64,000 nt of DNA from Vigna angularis (GCF_016808095.1 NC_068977.1:7438479-7502478); one strand, 5' to 3'; shown: positions 1 to 12,244, counted from the first letter of the stretch. The notes: generated by a model from the letters alone, not told the origin. A program made the numbers and translations.

Positions 1-934
1 TTTTCAACATGGACAAAATTTTGGTATAAGTAATTTTTTATTTATTTAGTATATGTATGATAGAGTCTTCTTGTAGTTTTCTATAAGAAAGAAATCAATT
101 GTTAATTCTATTAATTAAAAACTCCTAAGGAGTAGGTGCGATTTGATTTGATGGTAAACAGTTGTATGAAACAATCATGTAATAATTGAAAATGTATAAA
201 TATGGTATCTTCTATTAAATATTTATCCGTCATATTCTAAAATTAATCTATAACAATTTAACAATACTTCTTATTAAATATAAATAGCTTGTATAAAAAA
301 ATATTTTTTTTATGCATTCAGTATCATATTATAAGAATTAATATAATAATATTTATATCAATAATTATTTTTGTTCGGTCTCACAAAAAATAAATGTTCT
401 AATAAATCTTAATATATTAAGTAATTTAATCACAATTAATCTTAGAAATATATTTTAGTTTTTTCCTTAGAATTGTAAAGACATATGTTTTTATGAATTT
501 TATAATTTATAGAATTAAATCAAGAATAATGGTTTAATGACACATATGCAAGCTTAAAGAAGATACTATAAATTACCATTATACGATAGAATATAACAAT
601 AATTTATACTCATTTATAATTAAAAAAAGAGAATTCATTAATTTTACATTCTTTCTTACACAACATCTTTCTTAACTCAAAAATAACATTAAATGTTTTG
701 TATTTAAAAAATATTGATACAAGCATTTTTCTCTGACTTGTGGGTTTCATAGAAAAAGATGAAAAAAAAGTGTTTGATGATATGTTTTTAGATCGATTTT
801 CATTTCTCACATATATATTCAGGGAGAAAATCACTTTGCTCATGGCCAATACAGAGGGACTGAAAATAAGTGAGATTATAAATGTTATTATGATTAATAT
901 CAGTTTGGATTTCTTTTATATCAACTCTATTTTT
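1..934. other. AT-rich intergenic DNA, no gene recognised
   Basis: Very AT-rich sequence without a recognisable gene. A 126-codon open frame (740-1120, +) overlaps the right part and runs into the repeated block at 935-1155. It is rich in F, Y, I and L as expected from AT-rich DNA, and I do not recognise it as a protein family, so I do not call it a gene. Confidence 0.6.
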
Positions 935-1155
935 CGTGTACAAAGGGGTATGTTTCTTTTTTACATTGTTTTGGTTTGGTTCTTCCATGTATTTTCTTTA
1001 TATATGTTTGTAAGTTTTTTTCTTTACTTTTTTAATGAAAATTTTCATATGGGAAAATTGATTGGTGAATTTTGGAGTGTCAAATCTAATTGGGATGTAA
1101 AAATTCATAGTGATCCCTAAATATTCAATATTAACCTAGAAATATACACATTATA
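935..1155 (+). repeat. Direct repeat, left copy (partner at 3092-3290)
   Basis: This block and 3092-3290 are diverged direct copies about 2.15 kb apart. Shared landmarks in the same order are AAAGGGGT, TTTTTACATTGTTTT, ATATGTTTGTAAG, GATTGGTGAATTTT, GATGTAAAAATTCA and AATTCAATATT-like text. The DNA between them contains a CACTA transposase relic. The copies could be a local duplication, or two copies of an older repeat; no boundary motif tells which. Confidence 0.7.
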
Positions 1156-1379
1156 AGTCAAAAGTATCATAGATAATACTTATAATCCTTGATTGATTTC
1201 TTTATAACTGGTAAAAGAGAATTAAATGTAGTCTATGTCTCTAACACAAAAGTTGTCATTAACGTCACTAAATTTACACTTGACATGGAAACAACATACA
1301 TAAAATAAAGTGTAGTGATATTATTTTAAATAAATGAACAATATTTATGTTTGATTTATATCACTTAAATGTAAAAGAA

Positions 1380-1510
1380 GTGTTTTATGTCTGACCTTAT
1401 AGGTCAGATGTAAATTTATGTTTGACCATTTTAGTCAGATATGTAAATGTGTATATATGATATATAAGGGTTAGACGTAAATTTAAGTCTAAGCCCTAAG
1501 GTCATATGCA
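1380..1510. repeat. Short direct and inverted GTCTGACC/GGTCAGAT repeats
   Basis: Several versions of a short word occur in both orientations (GTCTGACC, GGTCAGATGTAAAT, GTTTGACC, AGTCAGAT, GTTAGACGTAAAT, AAGTCTAAGCCC). Clusters of short words in both orientations are typical of the subterminal regions of CACTA elements, and a TNP2 relic lies 0.7 kb downstream. I infer that this is the subterminal zone of that decayed element, but no CACTA terminus with a target duplication was found. Confidence 0.4.
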
Positions 1511-2159
1511 AATTTGTTTTAAAATTCTAGCAACGGGTATTTCTCCCTCCCCTCTCCTTGTGCAAAAAAGCTATGATGACTTAGGTTTCTTCTCTGACGA
1601 CTAAGGTTAATATGCATATATATTAGTTTACGTTTTAAAAATTCATATAAAATATAGTGAAATTAATTTATTAATTTATATTATGTGTTGTTAGTTATTT
1701 AAATTATAATTTTGGATGTTAACATTGAGCAAACCTTAGTTCTCTATTTGAGATTTAGTGTAAATAATTAAAATTTAATCATTTAGAAAAATTTAGAAAA
1801 ATTATTTTTAATTTATTAATATGTGAACATTTAAGTCTATGCATAAATTTTATAAAATTTCGGTTTAGACCATTTTGGGTTATCTTTTAGATAAATACCT
1901 GACGACACTAGTCATCAGTGATCATTTTCATTTCATATATTTAAGAGATAAATGGGAAATGTTGTTGAAGTTTTATTAAATTTATGATGATATATTTGTG
2001 TGTAAGTGGTAGTGAATTATAGAAAATGTTTTTTAAAATGGGTAGGGCCTTATCTTGTGAGAATTACACATGTGAGAAATAGTAAGGAGTTATATAATTT
2101 GAACTTGACAAGGAGAAGTATTAGACAAACATAATATGTCACAAACAATAAAATATGTT
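1511..2159. other. AT-rich, no gene recognised; presumably inside the decayed CACTA element
   Basis: Between the short-repeat zone and the TNP2 relic. In CACTA elements the leader and the transposase-associated domain would fall here, but I could not recognise that domain in any frame. Confidence 0.4.
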
Positions 2160-2737
2160 CAAAAAAGGATAAATGATCATTTAGAGTATATGATATGTGA
2201 TGTTGTTCGAAATTTTTTTTGAAGAGTTCATTTATATGATTCTTTAAAGTATGATTCAGAGGAACAATTATTCCCAGGATGCAATAACTTTACAAATTAT
2301 CAACAACTTTGAAATTATTTAGTTTAAAGCAAGAAATGGAAGGACTAATAAAAGTTTCACAAAGTAGTTGGAATTGTTGAAAGAGATTTCTAGAAAATAA
2401 AATGTTACCTAATTGTAACTATGAGACCAAGAAAATTTTATGTCCAATGTGTTTGGGTTACAATAAAATAAATGAATATCCTAGTGATTATGTATTGTAC
2501 AAAGACAAATTTTCTACATTGAAAGTGTGTTCGATGTATGGGTTATCACAATTTAAAAAGAAAATTGATGGAAATAGTGTTGATGAAAAAATAAAGGGTC
2601 TTCCTGCTAAGGAGTTATGGCACCTTCCCATAATTTATAGATTAAAAAAATTGTTTGTCATTAAAGAAGATGAAAAAAACCCAACATGGCATGCATATGG
2701 AAGAAAGATTCTTCAACACCTAATTGAGACCCTCTAA
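2160..2737 (+). pseudogene. CACTA (En/Spm) TNP2 transposase, N-terminal relic
   Basis: Broken coding remnant of the large CACTA transposase. Read over several frames, 2240-2400 gives text like YDSEEQLFPGCNNFT followed by the equivalent of LFSLKARNGWTNKSFTEL, which is the segment just before the transposase_21 domain in plant TNP2 proteins. The longest open piece (2402-2737) continues with LPNCNYETKKILCPMCLGY, then PSDYVLYKDKF, CSMYGLSQFKKK, KGLPAKELWHLPIIYRLKKLF and WHAYGRK-like text, in the usual TNP2 order. Beyond about 2720 the expected reading is lost and the catalytic core is missing. Frameshifts and stops occur throughout, so it cannot encode a transposase. Confidence 0.8.
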
Positions 2738-3091
2738 TGGTGAAGAAATATATGACTAAGTGAAAAACATTAGTATTTGGAAAGTATTAAAAGAAGACTA
2801 CCGAGAAGAATATTTGAAAGAAATTATCAATATCCAATAATCTTTCATATCGGTGTGTCAAGAGGTTCAATTTGTATGGGAGACCTACACTTGTTGGCCT
2901 AAAAATATAATCTATGTTGCACAAAATAGGTAGTACATTAATTGTTTTTATTAATAAAATTTTTATAATTAATAAATAAATAAAGTAAACTTTTGCAAGT
3001 TCGCCCATTATCAAAAGAATGTCTTGCGAGACCTTGCTTTAATGAAGATGAGATGCAGAAAAATACTATGATCATTTTTTGAAGCTTATGA
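2738..3091. other. Noncoding, probable continuation of the CACTA relic
   Basis: No further TNP2 motifs could be matched. It lies between the transposase relic and the second direct-repeat copy. Confidence 0.4.
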
Positions 3092-3290
3092 CAAACTTAT
3101 AAAGGGGTGTGTTTCCTTTTTACATTGTTTTCTTTACATATGTTTGTAAGCATTTTTTTGTTTATTTGTTATAAAATCTTTAATATAGGACAAATGATTG
3201 GTGAATTTTTTACTGTTAGTCTAACTAGATGTAAAAATTCACGGTGATCCTTAAAAATTCAATATTGACATATACTTACGAAACATTGCA
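3092..3290 (+). repeat. Direct repeat, right copy (partner at 935-1155)
   Basis: Diverged copy of 935-1155. Both encode similar broken peptides around an IGEF motif, which suggests that an ancestral coding or repeat sequence was duplicated. Compared with the left copy it has several indels. Confidence 0.7.
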
Positions 3291-5121
3291 TGAAAAAAAG
3301 ATAAAAACTTTTACGTTAAAGATAACTTATTAGACAATTTAAAATATACCTTTATATGTAAATTCTTCACTTGTGTGAAGTTAGTCTCTAGAAAAATTAG
3401 TGTATGTGGTTTATATCCTTCCTATAATTTATCAACACACATAATTCACAACCCATTTTTCTTATTATTTATAACTTGCCTTATTAATTATATATGAAGT
3501 AAAATTATATGATGATATCATGACCAAAACAACCATGACATAAATATTTATCTAACTTTGTTTGTAAAAAGTTTTGATTATTTTGGGAGGAAAGAGTTGA
3601 CCTCTTTGATTTATATCAAAAGGAAAATTTTAATTTGCATAATTATTTTGTACTATTAATAACTTTCCAACATTATTAAGATATCATGTTTGTTCTATAT
3701 ATGAAATTTCTTACATGGTCTATTAAAAATTTCTAAAAATATTCTCCCAACATAGTAGATACCAAAACAACTTTTATTAAATATTAATAGAATACACCAA
3801 TAACTTTTAACTAGTGAGCATGTGTATGACTTGGTGAGACAAAAATATTAGATCTGAAGAAGTTTATCTAGAAGAACATATTGAAGAAGAAATTCATATT
3901 CTTTGAACTCTAGTATTAATCCAAATTAAACGTTAAACATTATATATACATAATTAAATGTGAAAAAAAATCTTTGTGATAACATAAATGACAAGATTCT
4001 CAACATTAAAAGGAAAATAAAAAAAATGGTCATAAAATTTTAGTTGTAAAACATTGTAACAAGATGTCAAAGCTAATTTTGGTGTGGCGGGAAAATAATT
4101 GGTGCAAAAATACATCAATATTATCATCATAAGGTGGTTGGTGTACAAGATGAGATTAAAGGGGACACTATTGCTTCTCAAGATTCAGTTCTTGTGACTC
4201 AAGCTAATCCACAGGTGCAACTTGAGATGGAGTTGTAGGGTAACATGTGATTGAGGTGGAAACTATGATGGCCCATGGTGCAATTTCAGGTGCAGTATGA
4301 GCTTCAACCTATGATGGAGCTTGTGGTGCAATAATCTATGATCCAAGTAGTGTAGTCCATTGTGGTTCAACCTATTATGGTTCAATCTATTATGGTGTAC
4401 CTGTTACTCAGTCAAAACATGTGTTTGTGGTGGTTAATCATAATAATATTTGTATTGAAAATGAATTTTCTCCTATTAGTAATATAGATATTTCTCATGG
4501 TTATGCTAGTAAAGTTTGATTCCTTAGCTAATATGTATTTTCTGGAGGAAATCATTCTCATTGTAAAAGATTACAACAATTTGATTTACATCATATTAAT
4601 TATGAGATGATTCCTAATTCTTTGACCTCTATGGTTGTTTTTAGGAAAAATTGAAATTAGCTTCTAAATTGGTAGAATGGTTCATGAGGAGGGAGATTTC
4701 TGAAGCGAATGATGAGCCAATTCAAACTAGTAGAAAAATTTCACAAGTGTGGACCATAAGAGAATTTAATGTTAAAACCACCAAAGCAAAAAAAAAAACT
4801 GACTTCTAAAAAGCACTAATGACTTGTAAATGTAATTTTTTAGAGGGATAGTTAATGTGTTAAATTGCAAGTTGTTGGTCTGGTGCGACTAACAAATGGT
4901 TTATTGGAGGGAAAAAAATACTGATTTTTACATTTCTTAAACATTTGGAGTTAAAAATTTCTCACATAAGTTAATCATCTTAATTTGCATTCATAGAAAA
5001 CAATATAAATAGTTTAATTTACATTCATATATTTATTTAGGTATAATTTTCATAACAAATATAATTTTTCTATGTTTTATAAGTATATTTTTTTCATCAT
5101 TATTTTCTATGCTTTGTATTC
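3291..5121. other. AT-rich intergenic DNA with a degenerate repetitive patch
   Basis: No gene recognised. At 4200-4400 short phrases recur (GGTGCAA, CTATGATGGAGC, GGTTCAACCTATTATGG, GGTTCAATCTATTATGG). This looks like a decayed glutamine- and proline-rich or satellite-like repeat. The stretch 4630-4790 has slightly higher coding-like composition but no family I know. Confidence 0.5.
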
Positions 5122-5399
5122 ATTCACTACAAGAAATTGGCTAATTATCGGCGGTATAATACTGAAGGCCTTGAGGTCGTCTGTAAAGTGAGGTACCAAC
5201 GGTCTTAAAGAGAAGTACCGACGGTCTTAGTGAAATTAAATTACCGAAGGTCAGGAAGAGATTAGCGAGGGATGTGTGGCTTTCGGTAATATGCTCGACC
5301 TATTAAAGTAAGTGATTGGGTCTATTCGTCGAGGTCGTCCCCAATTTCTTGAAACTGTGAAAACCCTCCCTGCCCTACCTATCTCGTCTACCTCTTCCT

Positions 5400-5484
5400 T
5401 CCTTTTCGTTCGTGCTTCCATTCTCTCGTCTACCTTTGCCTTCTTTCTCGTTCGTGCTTCCATTCTCTCGTCTACCTCTATCTG
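5400..5484 (+). repeat. Tandem duplication of about 40 bp in the element leader
   Basis: The phrase GTTCGTGCTTCCATTCTCTC followed by GTCTACCT occurs twice in succession within the GC-richer leader (5300-5700) of CACTA element A. The leader may be a 5' exon: it ends at a strong GTAAGT donor near 5703. It may also be a captured host fragment. Its origin was not recognised. Confidence 0.7.
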
Positions 5485-5751
5485 TCTGGTGGCATTGTGT
5501 GCCTATTTGTTCTGTTCGGTCTCGTCGAGGTTCTTCGTGTCGTTGTGGGTGTTGTGGGTAAGGTAGCCATAGGGGTGGTGATTTGTCGTCATTACGCTTT
5601 GGCGCCGCATGGGTGGTGGTTCATGGCTGTGCGCGTGAGGCTTGTGCTGAGAGCTCGCGGTGTGCAGGGGCTTCCATCGAATTGGGTGTTCTATAGTGTG
5701 AGGTAAGTTTTGTGTTTGCTTGATGGGTATTTAATTGTTTGATATCACTTT

Positions 5752-7028
5752 CCTTAATAGTTCAGTTAAAAATAAAGCTAGAGTAGAAGGCTCAATTTGT
5801 ACAACTTACTTGCACACAGAGACAACGTATTTTTGTTCACATTATTTCAAAAACTTCATGTTGTGCCCCACTAATGTCAGAAATGAAATGCAATGGCAAG
5901 CTGAACCACGTCAAGGTGCATTATCAGTTTTCTAACAATCAGGCTGTCATGCAGGGAAAGAATTCACTCATTGGTTAACTGATGCTGAATTCAACTATGC
6001 TCGTGTCCATGTCTTAATCAATTGTAGTGAAGTTAAGCCGTACCTTGAGTATGTCATCATCCAACTCTTATCTTTGCAATGGTTAAATTGTTATACACTA
6101 ATTCATTTCATTTGTACCAGTTCATTTCTTGTGGTTGAGTAAGTCGCAAAAGGAAATTCTTCTGCTAGAATACACTCAGAGTTTCCCCATTGGTTCACAA
6201 ATTAGGTCCGTACTTTTTCCTATGTTTAGAGCAAGGTTAATTTGACTCTTGCTTTTAAATTTTTTTTTGGTATCTTTGTAGGTTTTTAATCTGGTATTAA
6301 CTCCCACGGTTCAAGAGTTAAGACATCTCTCCAATTGGCCAATGAGATGTGTCAAAGAATGACACACTTACTTCACCAATGGTTACAAATTCCATACACA
6401 TGAATGGTCTAAAGGAAAGAAAACAACAAATTGTGGTGTGTACGTCAAGGGCCTAACAGAGGGTTGTTATGATGATTTCTACAACATCATTCATAAAATA
6501 TATGAGATAAAGTACAACAACACTACTTCTCCAAACAAAGTAGTACTTTTTTATTGTGAATGGTTTGATCCTTCTAGAGCTGGTACTAGAGTGGATCCTA
6601 GGTTTAATATTGTCAAACTCAACCAGAGATTAAGATATGGACCATTTGATCCTTTCATTCTACCAACTAATGTCAGACAGGTTTATTATGTGTCATATCC
6701 ACCATTTTGCAATATTGACAAGCGTGGTTGGGCTGTAGCAATACAAACCAAGCCTAGAGGTCGCATTGACTCAAATGAGGTTGAGAAAGATGTTGCCTAC
6801 CAACTTGACCAAATGTCACAACCGCAAGAAATTATTGAAGTTGAACATATAACCTCATTGCATGACCCTGATGGTGATGGAGATAAATTAGAAGCAGCAA
6901 TACAAGGTGATGAAGAAGAAGAAGAAGAAGAAGAAGAAGATGATGAAGAAGAAGATGATGATGATGATGATGATGACGATGATAAAGAAGAAGAAGATGA
7001 AGATGAAGATCATGATGACGATGATTGA
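5752..7028 (+). pseudogene. CACTA TNP2, C-terminal exons (DUF4218 end and DUF4216)
   Basis: The first piece (about 5752-6050) reads VKNKARVEGSICTTYL then WLTDAEFNYARVHVLINC and EVKPYLE, the end of the DUF4218 region, with a TAA inside (after LSVF). A GTATGT donor follows. The DUF4216 exon is intact from about 6400 to 7028, with [55 protein letters not shown] and a final run of about 35 acidic residues encoded by GAA/GAT repeats. This is the normal C-terminal architecture of plant TNP2. The DNA before 5752 is a leader ending at a GTAAGT donor, so an internal deletion has joined the leader directly to the 3' exons and removed the catalytic transposase_21 domain. Confidence 0.88.
6907..7024 (+). 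repeat. Coding GAA/GAT microsatellite (acidic tail)
   Basis: Imperfect trinucleotide repeat of GAA, GAT and GAC encoding only Glu, Asp and one Lys interruption at the end of the TNP2 remnant. Confidence 0.95.
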
Positions 7029-7197
7029 ATGTTGGACATCTATTGTAGCAAATTAAACTATCATTTCAATAGAGTTATGTAAAATACCATCTTAAAAGTT
7101 GTATTCAATTATTTTACGTTCACTTTAATTTGTATTGATCTTTCCTTATTCATTTCTATTGTTTCACTTTATTTGTAACCATTTCAATGCAATAATG

Positions 7198-9098
7198 ATA
7201 GGACAAGGTTCAGAACGTCCTGATAAGGGAAAGGCGGGAGCAAGGCCTAAAAAGAGGCAACGAAAGGCACCAAAGTATGTACTTAGGGTGCTTGCTACAC
7301 TACCTACCACTGCTGCCCCTAGTCCATCATCTCTGGGGCCTCCTCCTACCCTTGCAATACAGCCTCCTCCTACCCCTACAGTAGATCCTACTCCTACCTC
7401 TGCAATACACCCTTCTCCTACCTCTGCAATACACCCTTCTCCTACCCCTGTAGTACACCCTTCTTCTACCCCTGCAGCACACCCTTCTCCTACCCCTGCA
7501 GTAGATCATCTTCCTCCTCCTGTGATTATAACCCCCACTCCTCCCCATGTGCTTATTACCCTCATTCCTCCCCCTAACCCTGCTTCTGTACCTTCCTCAT
7601 CTTGTATACCGCCTTTTGAGACTGTCACACCATCTGCTGATCCAGATTCAGCTGATGATGGTGAAGGTGCTGACCTGCCCCTCCATGATCGACCATGGAG
7701 TGAGCCGTATGGTAAAGGGTAAGATTTTAATCCTTTTTTTTAACCATTTTGATTTTTAAAGATTGCCTTAATTCAAATGACTTTTATTATGTAGGTTTTT
7801 TCCATCCAGGGTTGCTTCCCAGGCCATCACACGTTCAATTAAGCAATAGTTTTTAAGTCCATGACCTACTTGGGGAGCAATACCTGATGATGACAAAAAG
7901 TCATTCTGGCAGCGTTTTTCAGATGAACAATCCATTAAACTAATTGTCATTCTTATTTTAGTATGTTCATTAATCAATGTTTGTTCTGTTTAATGTTACA
8001 GATGAAGGTGCAGTGGAAACCTGAACATGAAACACAGATACAAAGAAATTTCCACATGAAAGCATCTCATCGGCTGTCAGAGATGTTTAGGTATGCCCGC
8101 AATGCAGGAGAGCGCCCTTACTGGTTGGACGAGCATATTTGGAACTCTTTACTGGCTCATTGGAATTCAGTAGAGTTTCGCAATAAGTGTGCCAAAGCTC
8201 AGAGGAACATAGCTTCTAAAAAGGGTGGCACTCTGCATACTGGTGGGTCGATCACGATTCATGAGCATGCCATTCGAATGGTAAACTTTCATTACTTTTC
8301 TGTTTCTTTCAAATATAACTTATGTATTTTCTATTTCATATGTACACTTGTAACTCTAAATTATGTTACAAGCACAAGCTCTGGGACGGGCGGTCCATGT
8401 TGATGAGGTCTTTGCACAAACTCATGTTCGGAAGGGCACTAATGAATTCGTTGATGAAAGATCTCGGAAGACTCATGTAAGCAAATAACACTATTACTAT
8501 TAGTAATTTTTCATTTATGTTATTCTATCATTCCCTAACATTGCTTTTAATGTTTGAACAGGAAGAATTTTCTACGAGACTTTCACAGATTAGATCTGAA
8601 CATGGGTCAGCTCCTACACTGGATGATGCAAGTAATGCAGAAGACAACATCCGTAGGACACAATGCTGGGTCGACATCGTTGGTGGGAAGAAAAATGGAC
8701 GAGTGTACGGTGCAGGACAACTTGCTGCAAACTATACACCATCAAGAGGAGGTACTCTGAAGCACCAACCTTCTTCTTCCACCTTTACTGCTAACGAGGC
8801 CATTGTTCGCCTCACGCAGGCACTAGAGCAACGTGACCAGGAAATCACTGATTTGAGAGTAGAGTTTAGAAACTTTAAGGCCTTGATCATGAGAGTGTTT
8901 CCTGAAACTTCACAGGATCAGTTCATTATCCCTCCGATCCAGCCACGACCCTCCCCGTCAACCGCCGTCCCTCAACAACCCACATCAGTCCAACCCTCAT
9001 CAGTCCAGTCGACATCAGTCCAACCCACACCAGTCCATCCATCTACAAAGGAGCAGGATGATGAAGATCATTCTGATGATAACTATGTACATTATTAG
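7198..9098 (+). pseudogene. CACTA TNPA-type protein (Ptta/En/Spm, Transposase_24)
   Basis: Second gene of the element. In this family it encodes a DNA-binding protein that recognises subterminal repeats. Exon 1 (7198 to about 7721) starts MIGQGSERPDKGKAG, has a basic patch (PKKRQRK) and a long Pro/Thr-rich linker. Exon 2 (from about 7795) reads SRVASQAITRSIKQ, a TAG, FLSP, a TGA, then PTWGAIPDDDKKSFWQRF, so it carries two in-frame stops. Exon 3 (8002-8280) has WKPEHETQIQRNF, YWLDEHIWNSLLAHW and KKGGTLHTGGS. Later pieces give HVDEVFAQTHVRKG, RSRKTHEEF, CWVDIVGGKKNGRVYGAG, a short coiled-coil and a Ser/Pro/Gln-rich end. The acceptor near 8375 also seems to be off by one base. Clearly this family; not functional as read. 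Confidence 0.88.
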
Positions 9099-9432
9099 TT
9101 TTATTTTGTTATTGGTTGTTATAGAAACATTTGGATATTAGAACATTTGGAGTTTAGATCATTTGGATGTTAGATCAATTGGATGATTTGGATGTTAGAA
9201 CATTATGTTATATTGTTTTATGTTTCATTTATAAATACATGTTCTATGGATGATTGGATGATTCAGATGTTATATTATTTTTCTGATCAATGATTGCATG
9301 ATTGAGATGCACATTATGTAGGTCTGTATATGGTTGGAAAATGTTATGCAGGTCTGTTTGTGTTGTGAACAATTTATATAGATTTGTTTGGTTTCATAAG
9401 AAATACAATTGTGCTTGAGATCTGCTTGGAAC

Positions 9433-9609
9433 TTACCGAAGGCTTATGCCTTTCGGTAACCGAAGGCTTATGCCTTTCGGTAACCGAAGGCTTATGCCTT
9501 TCGGTAACCGAAGGCTTATGCCCTTCGGTAACCGAAGGGTTCCGCCCTTCGGTAATTACCGAAGGGTTCCGCCCTTCGGTAACTACCGAAGGATTCCTCC
9601 CTTCGGTAA
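9433..9609. repeat. Array of seven hairpin-forming subterminal repeats
   Basis: Seven consecutive 24-27 bp units, each a near-perfect palindrome of the form ACCGAAGG-(6-8 nt)-CCTTCGGT, touching one another head to tail. The first four carry the loop CTTATG, the next two GTTCCG-like loops, and the seventh ATTCCT. A degraded eighth follows. They sit just inside the right end of CACTA element A, where TNPA binds in related elements. Confidence 0.95.
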
Positions 9610-9766
9610 TTACCGAGGCCCAATCCCATCTATAAATGTTAGTGACAAATTTATCGATGGTCTCTTGACTTTCGCTAAGCCGTCGGTAAATAATCATTAC
9701 CAACAGCTTCTGGCTATTACTAAAAGATTGTAGCTTTTGGTAATGCTCTTCTTTTTTGTAGTGATT

Positions 9767-10839
9767 GATTTTTAATTTTTAGTAAATCTTTTCATGCAAT
9801 ACAAATATTTATTGAAATTTGAGGTGTAATCCTAACTAAAACATCAATGTTTATAACGATGCTAACCTGATCTTATTTAAAATTCATAAATTTTTGTTTA
9901 TATAGTTTTGAAATTACAACTACACAAGTTTACGGTTGAGTGACGTATTTGCCACAAACTCTTTTTAACTAATATGTCTTTACAGATGTTGTCCTTGTAT
10001 ACAAATTCCCATTGCATTGTTGCACTAATAAAGTAATAAATTCTCATTGATTTTCTATGTAGCAATTAGGTTATTCATTAATAGTATAGTAATAATAACG
10101 AGGTTTAAAAGACCTCACACAAATTTTAAACTATCCACTATTATGCCGATACGTGTTCAATCTTTTGACATGAAATCTCCAATGCAAAAAAATTGCTATA
10201 AATTTTTTTCTTTTAATTATTTTATTATTATTTTTTTATAATCATAGTAGTCTCATTATCAATTGGTGCAATTTTGAAAGTAGCTAGGTAGTCCCAATCA
10301 CGACATAAAACTTATGTTTGTTGTTTCCAAAGTGTCTCTTGTTTTTTTTTGGTGAACATATATATACTATGTCATAAAAAGGTGAAGGGGTAACTTTTGG
10401 TTTCTAATGTAATATCACACAACTCACTTAATAGTATTTTTTTTTTTAATTTAGACTATAAAATAATTAAAATATGCTTTTATAATTTTTTAAATTTGCA
10501 TATCTAATGTTAAAACTTAATTAAATAATTAATCATATTTGTATTTATCTGGACTAGTTTGTCGAATATTTTTACCTTCACTTTTTAAGTCTTCAATATC
10601 TTTTTTTTTAACTTTCAACTATTTTTCAAATGTCAGCTACCTCTACAATTATTTATGCGTTTTCAATTAATTTATACCCAAAATTCCCTATGGCATTCAA
10701 TTATTAAACCAACTTAGTAATGTGTCACATGGGTTAATTAGATACCTTACTCAACTATATCCCAGATATAAAAATAATAGATCCCTTTACAGTGTAACTT
10801 TAATGATATATATGAATCTATAAGTCAATATTTTATTAT
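9767..10839. other. AT-rich intergenic DNA, nothing recognised
   Basis: No coding motif, RNA gene or repeat boundary seen. Long T and A runs only. Confidence 0.6.
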
Positions 10840-12244
10840 AATTAGTTAAAGTTTACAACTCTGATAATGAAAATAAAATAATATCACCTACAAAATTAAT
10901 ACCACTCACCAATTTTTGTAACCACTATAATTAAATTATTGTTCTTCATTGATACTATAAAATATATCTATAAAGTGTATCTCGTACCTTAGTTGTGTGA
11001 TCAAACCATAATTTAGGATTTAGGCACACTTAAAAACTCACCATCCCAATGAACCTACTAATATTTATTCACAAATTTATTTTTTGTTTCCAATAAAATT
11101 TATATACATTAAGTCATAATAATTTTATAACAAGTGATAAACGTACATTTTCTTGTAAAGTACACCTATTTTATATTTTAAAAGATTGTTTAATGTAATG
11201 TTTTGATTAAATTAGTATAATTGTTGGTTAACTCCATATCTGAACTAATATGCCAATTTTAACACATTCAAACATTACGTATTAAAAGGTCTTCTGAAAT
11301 TTGTATAATCATTACAATCTTAAGATAACATGAAAAATTAATTATCACTTAGTTATGATGGAGACATATGATATCTTTTTTTTTTTTCAAAATCAGAACA
11401 CTTTAATTAAATTGGTGTAATATTTTGTTTAAACTATATAATTGAGTTAAAGTTTTAATGAATAGCGTCAAATTAGTGTATGAAATTTTAGTACTAATCT
11501 ACATTTGTCACTAATTTTAACATAAAAATTCATTATTATAAAAGACTCCAAAATAAATTGATTGTGGTTCACAAAGAAGCATCCAACACTGATATCCAAC
11601 ACTGATATCTAAAGAATAAATAATGAACCTTTATCGTCTATTGAACAAAAATAAAAGAACACCAACATAGAATGGGTAGCATATTCAATAAAAGTAGTAC
11701 CCATCACAACCAACTGTAAATGAAAATTGTTGTAACTCAATTACTTATGTTGTACTATATAATTTTACTCTTACTCTGTTCATTCTTTAACGAGGAAAAA
11801 TGTTAGATTACACACATATTAACTAATATATTTTTGAATTATGATGACTTTAACTTTCCGTACATGCAAAAGATAGTAAATAAGACCTTCAATTCCTAAG
11901 TTTGAAAATAAGTTATAAGTCAATAAAGGTGATTAGGGTTGGTTATTGATGAGTTGTTTAAAAAAATGTTAACTATTTTTTTTTAAAATTATAATATAAT
12001 TTTGATTTTCGTTCTCAAATTTTTATCATGTTAAATCTTGAAACTTAATAAATCATGCAGTATTTTTTCTTCAACCACACTTAAATGTAATTTTTACGTT
12101 ACAGATAACAAATCACATTTACTATAATAAGTTGGAATTTTATCAGGAATTATTTTAATATTATTTGCGGCTTTAATATTTGGAAATGTAATTCATATGA
12201 CGGTAAACACCGTGGAATAAAGTAGCGTCCATAGGTAATTGTTA

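Larger units (their letters stand above)
5125..9763 (+). mobile_element. CACTA DNA transposon A, complete ends, internally deleted
   Basis: Left end CACTACAAGAAA, right end the inverse of CACTACAAAAAA (11 of 12 match), flanked by the 3-bp target duplication ATT (5122-5124 and 9764-9766). Subterminal regions are filled with ACCGAAGG / CCTTCGGT words in both orientations, the usual binding sites of TNPA in CACTA elements. The inside holds the C-terminal part of TNP2 and a broken TNPA gene. The TNP2 catalytic domain is absent and both genes carry stops, so the 4.6-kb copy is non-autonomous, although its ends would be mobilisable in trans. Confidence 0.93.

Noticed and set aside
740..1120. 126-codon open frame as a small membrane protein gene
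   Set aside because: Composition is what AT-rich DNA gives by chance. It overlaps a dispersed or duplicated block, and there is no known motif or convincing start.
7327..7548. Minus-strand arginine-rich repetitive frame opposite the TNPA exon 1
   Set aside because: It is the complement of the Pro/Thr-rich linker of TNPA; shadow coding of a repetitive sequence.
9433..9609. CRISPR-like array
   Set aside because: The units are contiguous with no spacers, each is palindromic, and it lies in the subterminal part of a plant CACTA transposon.
9374..9733. Repetitive peptides in three frames over the hairpin array
   Set aside because: Peptides with repeated units come directly from the tandem DNA repeat; the DNA structure, not a protein, is the likely function.
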